DNA of 64,000 bases from Podospora pseudocomata (Eukaryota; Ascomycota; Sordariomycetes; Sordariales; Podosporaceae): assembly GCF_035222375.1 (NCBI RefSeq), contig NC_085887.1, positions 3,881,501 through 3,945,500 on the forward strand, written 5' to 3'. The notes beneath the pieces are model-generated. The model did not search any database. It had not been told where the DNA came from and saw nothing but the letters and a program-made list of their open reading frames with translations. The position numbers were made by a program, and so were the translations under genes. The first letter of the stretch is position 1. Every line of letters begins with the position of its first letter. Below are positions 33,101 to 40,731 of this stretch, in pieces.

Positions 33101-34487
33101 CGCATTCCTCGATCCATCCTTTCTGAAGGTTCTCCAGGATATACTGTCGACAAGCTTCCAATTCTTCCGAGGACATCTTGTACAAGGGGTTGGACCCTAT
33201 GTCTTCAGGTTTCTTACCCGGGGTAAGTTCGATCTTGTGGTCGTAGTTGCGAGAGGGTGGCAATCGGTCCGAGTCTTTCCTGCTAAACACATCTCGATAC
33301 TCGTGATAGTGTGACGGGAGCACCGAGTCAACCAGCGCTCTTAGACTCTCCTCATCTTCGGCCAGAGGGTCGTCTTCAGCTTCTCTCTTGCGGGCGATCT
33401 GTATGTACTTGTCGATTTCCATCAGGGTGATAACTCCCACCTCAGGGGTGTCAAGCTTCCCTGCGACCTTGAGGAAGGTTTCGGCTTCCAACACGGCGAT
33501 GTCGATGGTTCTGTCCTTGTACCAACCGACACAATCTCGCTTCAAGATGTAGGCGCCTTGGCCGTCGTGCTTGATCCGGTCTCTCCGTTCTTTCTGCTTC
33601 TCGCGGGCCTTTCGCAGCTCCTCCAGGGACGGCAGAGGCTTCGGCTCGTACCCATTGAGGGCTCTTGTCATGTTGCGTTCTCCCCTCATGATGGCGTTGA
33701 GCAGGCCGGGGTGGGTATCGACCATCTGGTCGGGGATTGCCCACCGCACATGTTTTTCTTCGGGGATGGGGGAACTGTCGGCTTCCGCTTCTTCCCACTC
33801 ACCATCCTCTTCATCGTAGAGCTCCTTTTCGTTTCGCTCAAGCTCCAGGATGCGTTCCTGAACCAGGAGCAGGGTAACGTCAACCTCCCTGGGCACGTTT
33901 GTTGCTTTGGGGAGGCAATACGGGTCGTCGGGGGCTTCATGCGCCTCGTCGCCCGGTGTGGCGGCCTCACCAGGAGCTGTGTCGAGGTCCTCCTCGAACA
34001 CGATAGCTCTCGATTTAGGGTGCATCCAAACAGACCACTCCTCGAGCCATATCTTGCCCAAGATAATGTCGGTGGGCATATCCAGTACCAGCAGGACCTG
34101 CTCCTTCATCATCTTTCCTTCCAAGAGTAAGTCCACCACGATGGCGACGTCTACCTTTTGTCTTCCTTTTCCTGAGTAGCCTCCCACTACCACGGGGGCG
34201 AAATCGCTCCTCTGCGGGACGCCCATCTTTTCGACCAATTGCTTCGCAAACTTCACACTCACAAAGCCATACCCATTAGCTCCCGTGTCCAACAACGCGT
34301 TGTCTGTGTCAATCTGATGTCCATTATAGGCTACCGAGCAAGGGTACACCAAGGGGGAACCCCCGATGAATTCTGCTATGGGAAACCCGTCACCAGCATC
34401 CGTCCTGCCTAACAAACTGACCACTTCCTTAACCAGCGCGAGTGACACTTCCCCTGGGGGGGAGACCTTTTTGCCCAGGGTTAGTTG
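30123..34487 (-). CDS. pol: Gypsy Pol: protease, reverse transcriptase, RNase H, integrase, chromodomain
   Basis: The frame is open from the slippery site at 34487 to 30123, 1454 codons, with no early Met, so it is expected to be made as a Gag-Pol fusion. The aspartic protease motif LLDTGANGYG is near residue 66. The reverse transcriptase has FTKIDIISAFHRIKM and the catalytic YIDDILIYS near 582. RNase H shows ETDASDGVVAGVL. The integrase has its D, D and E in VMDFKSMP (about 1047), VSDRGPQF (about 1107) and QAEIMNEY (about 1144). The zinc-binding N-terminus has NCYCFPAKN, where relatives have C-x2-C, so the Cys spacing is one residue short. A chromodomain (WEVDRIL...YQVQWRGWDPDPEWY) lies near 1352-1400 and probably guides insertion to methylated histone H3. 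No stop interrupts the frame. Confidence 0.93.
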   Translation of the reverse strand, partial: QLTLGKKVSPPGEVSLALVKEVVSLLGRTDAGDGFPIAEFIGGSPLVYPCSVAYNGHQIDTDNALLDTGANGYGFVSVKFAKQLVEKMGVPQRSDFAPVVVGGYSGKGRQKVDVAIVVDLLLEGKMMKEQVLLVLDMPTDIILGKIWLEEWSVWMHPKSRAIVFEEDLDTAPGEAATPGDEAHEAPDDPYCLPKATNVPREVDVTLLLVQERILELERNEKELYDEEDGEWEEAEADSSPIPEEKHVRWAIPDQMVDTHPGLLNAIMRGERNMTRALNGYEPKPLPSLEELRKAREKQKERRDRIKHDGQGAYILKRDCVGWYKDRTIDIAVLEAETFLKVAGKLDTPEVGVITLMEIDKYIQIARKREAEDDPLAEDEESLRALVDSVLPSHYHEYRDVFSRKDSDRLPPSRNYDHKIELTPGKKPEDIGSNPLYKMSSEELEACRQYILENLQKGWIEECVAPWAAPVIFVKKPNGGLRLCVDYRKLNSLTKKDIHPLPLIEETLSRVTKAKIFTKIDIISAFHRIKMDQESEELTAFKVRQGTYKYKVMPFGVTNGPATFQRFINDTLLDYLDVFCSAYIDDILIYSNSEEEHIEHVKKVLARLREAGLNADIKKCEFHVPKTKFLGFIVGVDGIEVDPAKVEAVKQWEEPHTVKGVQSFLGFCNFYRKFVPEYSRIARPLTMLTKKDQPFSWGGKQQQAFDELKQLLLSAPVLKHFDFALPTRIETDASDGVVAGVLAQEHDDGWHPVAFFSETMQGAEHNYAIHDKEMLAVVRAMMHFRAELIGLRDQPFLVVTDHQALEYFSTKRTLNQRQAAWADFLAQYHFTITYRPGSANAAADALSRKSEDLKTQKDKKEAERTMQIFRPMREEDMSDEQVVAVLDVQGIAEGEAWEGEVFPLMVLDEDAPAPEMSGLELVDRLIEMNKTSESLDEYREKASDGTRSEFSLTSGEILLYKGRLVVPEDDNLRTAILREVHTRISTAHPGRNKTRRLVAARYWWPGVVADVDRFVANCYCFPAKNPRDKTPGLLHPLPPPERPWQCLVMDFKSMPKDKRGYNNVLVTIDRLSKIVWSTPCTTSATAKDAAMMYYEGPYRIFGVPKEIVSDRGPQFVADFADELSRILGVKWKLSSSGHSQTAGQAEIMNEYIDQRLRPFVNHHQDNWSIAMPAMDMVQNSSPHESINCEPHEVIMGCPMPTHFDWEARTDLSKPMEARERLNRGEAQERAKLLQSWVTKAREFMGKAQQRQTVQANKKRRVPDFKVNEEGPNDKVFIIKKNWSTDRPSDKLDFPMTRNSYEIEKMEGHSYKLKLPASWRGSRVFHADRLRKDPANPLPGQESENPGSDELDGEEEWEVDRILTSREHYGRLQYQVQWRGWDPDPEWYDASNFKNSASKLQEYHAEYADRPGPPKRLAEWKKAAEEDRFDPPHPDDNKPLVRRASTMRRSTRIRGK

Positions 34488-34493
34488 TTTTTT
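34466..34493 (-). promoter_or_regulatory. -1 ribosomal frameshift signal between gag and pol
   Basis: The gag frame reads ACA AAA AAC AAC TAA, giving the canonical heptamer A AAA AAC at 34487-34493, two codons before the gag stop. After a 6-nt spacer comes a 7-bp stem, CCCTGGG pairing with CCCAGGG, with a 15-nt loop (stem-loop about 34452-34480). The pol frame is exactly -1 relative to gag and open from the slip point. Slippery site, spacer and stem match the known retroviral arrangement. Confidence 0.85.
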
Positions 34494-36334
34494 GTCGTGC
34501 TGTCCTCGCTGAGCTTGTCCTTGTTCGAGGTGTTGCCAGAGTCCTCTCTCCAGATGGAGTCGCGAATGGCGTTGAGTCGGGCCTCGTCGTTGGCGGCATT
34601 CTTGTTACCCTCCCTACGCGAGGGGCAGCGGCGAGTGGTGTGTCCTCTCTCTTTGCAGATGAAACACTTGCCCTCAGCCATCAGCTGGGTCATCTCTTCG
34701 GTAGAGGGGCGAGGGGGCAGCGAGGCACTGCCGGAAGAGTTGCCATTGGAGGGATTGTTCTGGTTTCCCCCAGAGCGCCCACCACGGTTGTTGCGGTTAC
34801 GACCACCACGGCTACCAGAGCCCGTGTTGTTGGTGGACTGGCCACTCGTGTTGGCGTTGGCAATCTTCAGGTTAGACGCAGCCTCAGCATTCACCCGCAT
34901 GTAATCTTCGAAGGAAACGTTCTTGTCAAGGAAGGGGATGATTGTGAGGTTCATCAGGGTGATCGTCAGTCTGCGCTTGAGCTCGTGCTTCCACAGGGCC
35001 TTCGGGATGTGGCACTCGGCAGCCAACCGCACGAAGGTGTTCTTGAAAGTGTGGAAATCTCCGCTGGCCTTGAACTTCAGAGCGTCGAACTCGTCGCGGG
35101 CCTCCTCGATGCGGTTGGGGTTGTGGTACTCGTTCCACAAATGCTGCAACAACCTAGCCGAGGTGGTCAACGGCTCGGGGTGATCGTCACGCAGATACGG
35201 CTCCAAGGCAGAGGCAGCATCTCCTCCCAGGCGGCTCTCAATGAACGCACACACGGCGTCGTCGTTGGAGAAGTGATCACTGTTGACACGAAGCTTGTTC
35301 CGTAACAGGCGGTACCACACCTCGAAAGACATCTTGTCGTCCTCCTTCTTGTTGTAGAACATGGGGGGAGGCTCGATCTTGGTGGATTTGCCAGTGGTCG
35401 AGACGTGGGTACCGGCAACCGAGGTGGAGGCCGGAGTCTCTTGTCTAACACGACGCCCCGCCGCCAGTTCCTGCTCGAGTTCTTGAATGCGCTCATCGCG
35501 CGCGTCGATCTGGGGGAGGATACTCTCCAAGGCTTCTTGGCGAATGGTATCAACCAGTTTCTTGTTCTTCTCGGCACGGCGGGTGCGGCGCTGGTCTTCG
35601 GTCTCGTCCTCGGGAGGTTTCCCTTCACCCGTGTCGAGGAGGGTGAGGTCATCGTCGGCACGAAGGGGTCGGTACGGAGCCTTGGGATCGGCTAAGCGTT
35701 CGGCTAGGAGCAGCGACCAACCCATCAGGCGGCCCAGGGTGCCGTCAACCTTCTTGCCCATCTTGAACAACTCTCCAAGCTGCAGGCGGTAAGCGTCCAG
35801 GGCATGGACCCGGACCAGCATCTCGTTGTACATCGCCACAGGCTGCTTCTTGACGAACTCGCAAAACTTCTCCTCAGTCATGGGGCCATCGAACTTGACG
35901 TCTTGGTTCTCTGATGACACGATGTTGAATGGAAACCCAATCTCGCCAGTGTGGGTCGCAAACGAGTCGGCTAGGTTTTCCACCTTCGAGTCGAAGTCAA
36001 GGTGCAACTCTCCGGGGGTCAGGTTGAAGCGCTCGTTCTGAGCCATCTTCACCACTACATCGCGGAAATGGGTAGCCAACGTGGCGTTGTCGGCGTCCCC
36101 CAGCGTAACCGTCTCTTCTTCATCTTCGTCGGCGCCAACGGTGCGCGAAATGCCATCTTCATCATCGACAGCGGGGGTCAAGACGGGTCCCTCGGACCTG
36201 CGGCGGAGGCTTGTGACGACCTTGCCTTCCTTGGAGAAATTCTTGGTGAGGGCGTCGAGCTCGAAGTGGACACGCTGACGGGCATCCTGGCCCAGGCCAT
36301 CGGCGTCGCCACGGCGACGGGTCTGTACCGGCAT
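34481..36334 (-). CDS. gag: Gypsy Gag with CCHC zinc knuckle
   Basis: This is a frame of 617 codons from the first ATG at 36334; it is open 17 codons further upstream, without ATG. The middle (about residues 330-500) has the fold-like pattern of retrotransposon Gag capsid (FEVWYRLLRNKL, FIESRLGGDAA). A Gly/Asn/Arg-rich linker precedes the CCHC knuckle CFICKERGHTTRRC near 575, which binds the element RNA. A coiled coil lies around 270-310. The stop at 34481 directly follows the slippery heptamer. Confidence 0.9.
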   Translation of the reverse strand: MPVQTRRRGDADGLGQDARQRVHFELDALTKNFSKEGKVVTSLRRRSEGPVLTPAVDDEDGISRTVGADEDEEETVTLGDADNATLATHFRDVVVKMAQNERFNLTPGELHLDFDSKVENLADSFATHTGEIGFPFNIVSSENQDVKFDGPMTEEKFCEFVKKQPVAMYNEMLVRVHALDAYRLQLGELFKMGKKVDGTLGRLMGWSLLLAERLADPKAPYRPLRADDDLTLLDTGEGKPPEDETEDQRRTRRAEKNKKLVDTIRQEALESILPQIDARDERIQELEQELAAGRRVRQETPASTSVAGTHVSTTGKSTKIEPPPMFYNKKEDDKMSFEVWYRLLRNKLRVNSDHFSNDDAVCAFIESRLGGDAASALEPYLRDDHPEPLTTSARLLQHLWNEYHNPNRIEEARDEFDALKFKASGDFHTFKNTFVRLAAECHIPKALWKHELKRRLTITLMNLTIIPFLDKNVSFEDYMRVNAEAASNLKIANANTSGQSTNNTGSGSRGGRNRNNRGGRSGGNQNNPSNGNSSGSASLPPRPSTEEMTQLMAEGKCFICKERGHTTRRCPSRREGNKNAANDEARLNAIRDSIWREDSGNTSNKDKLSEDSTTKNN

Positions 36335-36403
36335 TCTGGTAGCGGGTACGTACTTGTTCGGTTCTTCTTCGGGTGGCGCGACCAATCAAGTGCTGCCGGA
36401 TCA

Positions 36404-36530
36404 GTTCGGGCGCGCGCTTCGATTGGCGCAGCGACTTCTCGGTTCAGGTCGAGCACGCGCTTCAATTGGCGCGGCGGAGGTTCGGGTCGGGTCGGGCACG
36501 CGCTTCAATTGGCGCGGCGGAGGTCCGGAT
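36404..36530 (+). repeat. Tandem repeats in the gypsy leader
   Basis: Three copies of a unit containing cgcgcttcaattggcgc (first copy with cgattggcgcag) lie about 40-48 bp apart in the untranslated leader between the 5' LTR and gag. They may be a packaging signal or promoter repeat (inference). Confidence 0.65.
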
Positions 36531-36641
36531 CGGCAACAGCGACTTTCCGGGGTCGCTACACTCAATGCTACGATAGCAGAGGGATCCTGGATTCTTTCGG
36601 TTCGTAGGAATTTTGAGCCTTCCCGCGGCTGTGACGTTTTG

Positions 36642-36651
36642 AGCTTAGTAT
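36642..36651 (-). other. Candidate self-priming primer-binding site
   Basis: Two bases inside the 5' LTR, the element strand reads ATACTAAGCT, the exact complement of AGCTTAGTAT within the LTR (36710-36719). No sequence beginning TGG, as expected of a tRNA-primed site, is found there. In Tf1-type elements the first nucleotides of the RNA fold back to such a site and prime reverse transcription. Confidence 0.5.
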
Positions 36652-36653
36652 AA

Positions 36654-36856
36654 TGTCACGAAGTGGCCAAACGAGAGACAATGCTGCAAGGCTACACTCA
36701 ATTGACGAGATACTAAGCTAAAGAAGAGAAAAAGGAAAGGAAGGCTTTGCCTGGCCTGGCCTGCGAGGAATTTAAGGTGCAAGGCTGCAAGGCTCGGTGG
36801 GGCAGGGCAGGTGAATGATAAGATAAGGTCAGGGTGCCAGTGCCAGTGCCATGACA
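36654..36856 (-). repeat. 5' LTR of the gypsy element
   Basis: Identical to 29739-29941. It carries atactaagct at 36710-36719, whose complement recurs just inside the element (see the primer-binding candidate). Confidence 0.95.
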
Positions 36857-36909
36857 CCACCACGACGCGTCCTCCTTACACCTAACATCAATTTTTTCCA
36901 CAACCCAAT

Positions 36910-37859
36910 ATGCCTCCTACTTCAAAGGAAGCCAGGATACTCTTAGCCCTTGAGGCTCTTCGAATCAATGAAAAATTAAGCCTCCGAGCTGCAGCTAAGC
37001 TCTACAACGTACCAGCTATGACTCTCTCTAACCGACGCGCCGGCCGGCCTGCACGACGCGATATAACACCCAATTCGAAAAAGATGACTCAGTCGGAAGA
37101 GGAAGCTATTGTCCGATATATTATTGAGCTATGTACGCGAGCTTTTCCACCAAGATTGCGTAGTGTAGATGATATGGCCAACCAACTGCTACGCGTACGC
37201 GACGCGCCCCTGTTGGCAAGTTCTGGGCACATAACTTCGTCAAACGTCAGCCACAGCTCCGTACGCGTTTTAAGCGTAGATACGACTACCAGAGGGCTAA
37301 GTGCGAGGATCCAAAGGTCATTGCCGAGTGGTTTTGCGCTCGTACGGAACACTAAGGCTAAGTACGGTATTGTAGATGACGATATCTACAACTTCGACGA
37401 GACTGGGTTTATGATGGGTATTATCTTCGCGGGCATGGTAGTTACGACCTCGGACGGCCTTAGTAAGGCGAAACTAGCCCAGCCTGGTAACCGCGAATGG
37501 GCAACGGTAATCCAGGGAGTTAATGCCCTCGGTTGGGCCATCCCTCCTTTATCATCTTGGCCGCGCAGTACCACCTTGCCAACGAGGCACTAAGCAAGCG
37601 CAGGAGAGCCAAAAACACGTGTGCGGCTTGGAGGATCACTTACTGTGCAGGATGCACACGATCTACTTGACCAGAAGGCCGTGGGTGGGGAGGCAGTGGA
37701 AGAAACGCAGCCGGATGGTAGTGGTGTAGGGGTGCTTGTACAAAAAGGTTCAATGCTGTGGTGTATGCGGCAAGCCTGGCCATAATGCACGTACTTGCCA
37801 GGAGGCTGTAGAATCGTCTGATTCGGCTGTTTCTGATGTAATTATAGTTGGTTTCTAGT
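36910..37859 (+). pseudogene. Fot1/pogo transposase, frameshifted and internally deleted
   Basis: The frame starts MPPTSKEARILLALEALR, a psq/CENP-B type helix-turn-helix region, and continues to the DDE catalytic region (IYNFDETGFMMG, then KAKLAQPGNREWATVIQG). Near 37545 a frameshift breaks the typical run IILAAQYHLAN. After that the sequence jumps to the far C-terminus (EALSKRRRAK, then in another frame CCGVCGKPGHNARTC, a zinc knuckle usual at the end of fungal pogo transposases). The catalytic domain is therefore incomplete and the element could move only with help from another copy. Confidence 0.85.
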
Positions 37860-37896
37860 GTTGCTATGTTGCAATTGAGGATAGTTGTTGTAGGGT

Positions 37897-37947
37897 GGTG
37901 GAGACTGTACGACTCGCTTATATGTACGACTCGCTTATAATATACGT
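37897..37947 (-). repeat. Right TIR of the pogo element
   Basis: This is the reverse complement of the left TIR over 51 bases, followed by the second TA copy and then by the resumed RING gene sequence. Confidence 0.92.
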
Positions 37948-37949
37948 TA

Positions 37950-38011
37950 ACGCAAGCGCGAAAAAACGGGAATTTCTTGCGGTTAAGTTCTCTTACCGGG
38001 GGAGCATGTAA
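37950..38011 (+). pseudogene. RING gene, 3' part beyond the transposon
   Basis: Directly after the second TA copy the sequence codes ASAKKREFLAVKFSYRGSM and a stop, in the frame that completes the RING gene begun at 29172 (total length divisible by three only when both insertions are removed with one TA kept). It is separated from its gene by 8.26 kb. Confidence 0.75.
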
Positions 38012-38114
38012 AAGACTTTTTAGAGATCGAGCCAGATGCATGAGTTATATTCAACATAGGTAGATAATTAAGACTATTCTGCATTTACCCAAAACAAAGC
38101 TTCAGGTCATCCAA

Positions 38115-38459
38115 TTAATCCCAGCACAAGTAAGACTTTATGTCAAGGAGGGCGGCACCTAGATACTGTGGTAAGCAGATGGGATTTGGACTCCATCTCC
38201 TGGGTGTTAACATACGGTCCTGTTCCCAGACGGCAACTAAGACTTTTTTCTTCCAGAAGTTGTAGCTTTGGTGAGAAATTCTGCCATCTCGCAAAGCTCT
38301 GCGCAGCCTGGTATTAATTTCATTGGCATGATCATTCAGCACACGCTGCTCGTATTTTTTCTTTATCATACGAGACAGCTCCCATGATGATTTGACTGCA
38401 GTAACTAAGCCTGCTAAAGCGGCAGCTGATGCCAAGGAACTAGGAAGGTATGACGCCAT
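38115..38459 (-). CDS. Small hypothetical protein, 114 aa
   Basis: A single open frame. An Ala/Leu-rich hydrophobic N-terminal stretch (residues 5-22, ASAAALAGLVTAV) could be a weak membrane helix. A Lys/Arg-rich amphipathic part follows (MIKKKYEQRVLNDHANEI, then RRALRDGRISHQSYNFWKKK). I do not recognise the family. It sits between the split RING gene and the Clr5 pseudogene, and may be a genuine small gene or a fragment. Confidence 0.4.
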   Translation of the reverse strand: MASYLPSSLASAAALAGLVTAVKSSWELSRMIKKKYEQRVLNDHANEINTRLRRALRDGRISHQSYNFWKKKVLVAVWEQDRMLTPRRWSPNPICLPQYLGAALLDIKSYLCWD

Positions 38460-38888
38460 AAGTGCTAATTTGTTGATAGGAAGTGATAAAGAAGCTTAGG
38501 TAGGTATGTAAATATGAAATGGAACTGTCGTTAAGACAAGCAGTATGTTGGTTTATATGACGATTCAACTAGGCCTTTACCTTGACTTGCAAATTCGGTA
38601 TTCGAACTTAAGCTGGTTAATTTGGGCATTTCGAAATCAAACACATTTTTTCCATGCTGAAATTGTGGGACACTGAAGGGCCTGGGTTTTCCCAGACCCA
38701 CACCGGTTTGCTCTTGGGGCTGGATTTTCTTACTGTTTTCCTTTTAACCAACAACCAACCACTGTAATACTAATTTGTTTACCATTTTCTGGCCAATTTT
38801 GGCCTCATTTTCCCAGCCAGTGACTTTCCTAGGTCACCAGCCCAACAGAAATTGACAGGGGGGTAGGGTGGAAGAGGCAGTGTTGCTC
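38460..38888. other. Intergenic, AT-rich
   Basis: 429 bases upstream of the small gene and downstream of the Clr5 pseudogene. It is richer in A and T than the flanks. No feature seen. Confidence 0.4.
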
Positions 38889-40731
38889 CTAACTACACAC
38901 CCCACCCAAGTCCAAAAGCGGCAATACATTTCCCTTGACCGGGAAGAACACAACCCTTTCTAGCGATGAGTCTGCTCCTGAAGAAAGCAGACAGAAGACC
39001 ACTGCCAGTGGGCCGAAAAGGGTTTCTCCACCCATTCCGCGATGCGCGAGGTAGAAGGCCACCACAACAACTGCCTGAAGCGGGCTGAGTATGAGCTCCA
39101 AACAACAACAAGCACACCGCCGGACGAACAGACCGCTAAGAGTGTTGATGTCGGTAAACCCAGGCGTAATGGTCACGGTAATGAAGCTGTGATATACCTC
39201 TGTCACAGATGTATGGCAAAATGGATGCTTCCAGTCGTCTGGCACACGGGCATATCCCCGCCTGAAGAGAGAACGAAGAACTGGCGAGTCGCAATCCCAT
39301 CTGCCGCAAACGTCCTTTTCCTCTCCTGGGAATCGGTTGGGCGGGTTAAAGGCCAAACTAACCTCATCGGGCCAAACAGTGGTGTGTGATCGGAGAATGG
39401 TGATCAGGAGAGTGTCCAGTACTGTATGCTGAAAGTTGTCTCGGGTCCCAGCAGAGATGTCACGAGGCTGGAGCCGAGTCAATAGCTCCAACATCAATTC
39501 GCAACACTTACCACCATGGAGAAAGGTTGCGGCAAGGTGAAGAGGGTTGATCTCGTTGATCCTTGCTGGCAAATGTCCGTCATTCTGCTGGCAGAGCTCG
39601 CCCAAAAGGCTCTGGGTGCTCGACATGATGGCCATTGTGAAGGCCTCTAGTTGAATGGCGTGGGGATCCTGTGCCACTGATCATGAGATGAACTCGGTCG
39701 AAATCGGCACCTGGGCTGGAGATGTCCGTGAGAAGGTGCTCTGAATCAGGCTTTCCTTGATCGTGGCGACCATGGACGACTCCGAGCTCCCCTTCCACAG
39801 TTTCCATGATTCTGGAGTATTGACATCAAAGAAGTTATCGTCGCTGTCTTTGTCAACATCCAAAACCCCTCGATTGCTTAGCTCATTCCCCAAGATTGGC
39901 CACTGACAAAGCAGCGGAGGAGCTTCGGGTATCTCAGCCTCGTCATGATGGCTGGATGCCGATGTAGCGGCAGTGCTGTCCATCGGACTGTCAACCGTGA
40001 AAGAGTCAAGCGTGAACGCGGATATCATTCCGGAGTCCATTGACGTGGTCCCATGCCCCAATACTTTGCCGTAACGAATGCTGCATATGGGAGGCTCCAT
40101 GATGACAGCCTGTATGAGGTAGATATCCGGAATATCGTCAGTTGCCATTTAACCATCAACTATTAGGTATGACTTACACTCCTGGCAAAATGGGGATCGA
40201 TCGACTGGTGTCGAATCTGATCACCGAGGTATTTCTTCATCTGCTTCTTGTCCAGAGCCCTGCCGTTGGCCAACTTGACGTGTGATGTGCTGAATTCATG
40301 ACTGGATCGCTTGCCAATGGCTGCAACAACTTATTTCTTCTCGCTGGTAAGGGTTCGTTTACGAACATCCCACTCCCTGAACCAGCGCCGATATTGGCTT
40401 TCGCTATAGTACAAATGTTAGCAGTGTAAATAATCTAAATGAATGAAAATACTAACGCGCCGTGGAACTGATAATGGCACTTCATGAAATCGGCAACTTG
40501 GCTTATTGTCAAGCCTTTGCCGTTGGAACCGCGGGCTTCCAGGTAGAGGGGGATAATGATGGGTTTCAACGCCTTCCAACGCTCCTCATACGGAATATGA
40601 AGGAACTTGGCCTCCTGGGACGAAGGGGTCAGATTGCTGATGTCCATTGAGAGTCTTTGATCGAAAGTTGCTCGGATAGTGAATGGGTAAAATGAGATGT
40701 GGGGTACACCAGAGTAGGAAAGGAAGGGCAC
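38889..40731 (-). pseudogene. Clr5-domain protein gene with two premature stops
   Basis: Exons 40457-40731, 40178-40403 and 38889-40109 join with good splice sites. Residues about 50-115 form a Clr5 domain (WKALKPIIIPLYLE, LTISQVADFMKCHY, then ESQYRRWFREWDV). A TAA at 40331-40333 and a TGA at 39681-39683 interrupt otherwise continuous family-like sequence (VVAAIGKRS after the first, VAQDPHAIQLEAF after the second). Both would arise from single C-to-T changes (CAA and CGA). The third exon holds an acidic Ser-rich linker and then a helical C-terminal part with LHLAATFLHGGKCCELM. Clr5 domains are found at the N-terminus of many fungal regulatory or ankyrin-type proteins; their binding partner is unclear. 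An intron over the first stop is conceivable but would delete conserved residues. Confidence 0.7.

Larger units (their letters stand above)
29739..36856 (-). mobile_element. Ty3/gypsy chromodomain LTR retrotransposon, apparently complete and young
   Basis: The element is 7118 bp, minus-strand oriented, with identical 203-bp LTRs and a CCACC target duplication (29734-29738 and 36857-36861). Order in its own direction: 5' LTR, leader with tandem repeats, gag, -1 frameshift signal, pol (protease, reverse transcriptase, RNase H, integrase, chromodomain), G-rich polypurine tract, 3' LTR. Protease-to-integrase order defines Ty3/gypsy; the C-terminal chromodomain points to the chromovirus (Tf1/sushi) group. 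Open gag and pol frames and matching LTRs imply recent transposition. Confidence 0.95.
29688..37947 (+). mobile_element. Fot1/pogo-type DNA transposon, itself interrupted by a gypsy element
   Basis: Inverted termini of 51 bp (starting ACGTATATTATAAGCGAG) lie at 29688-29738 and 37897-37947; with the two bases after the gypsy insertion they extend to 53 bp. TA is duplicated on both sides (29686-29687 and 37948-37949), as expected for the Tc1/mariner-pogo superfamily. Removing the gypsy element and its duplication leaves only about 1.14 kb, shorter than a full Fot1-type element, so the transposase is internally deleted. Each TIR contains a direct repeat of ATAAGCGAGTCGTACA. Confidence 0.9.

Noticed and set aside
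34442-35305. 287-codon plus-strand frame over gag
   Set aside because: Antisense shadow of the gypsy gag, which has a zinc knuckle and frameshift site in the correct places.
40290-40345. Intron of about 46 nt hiding the first Clr5 stop
   Set aside because: Donor GTAAAC is weak and the removed residues (KRTLTSEKK-type) are part of the conserved domain end.
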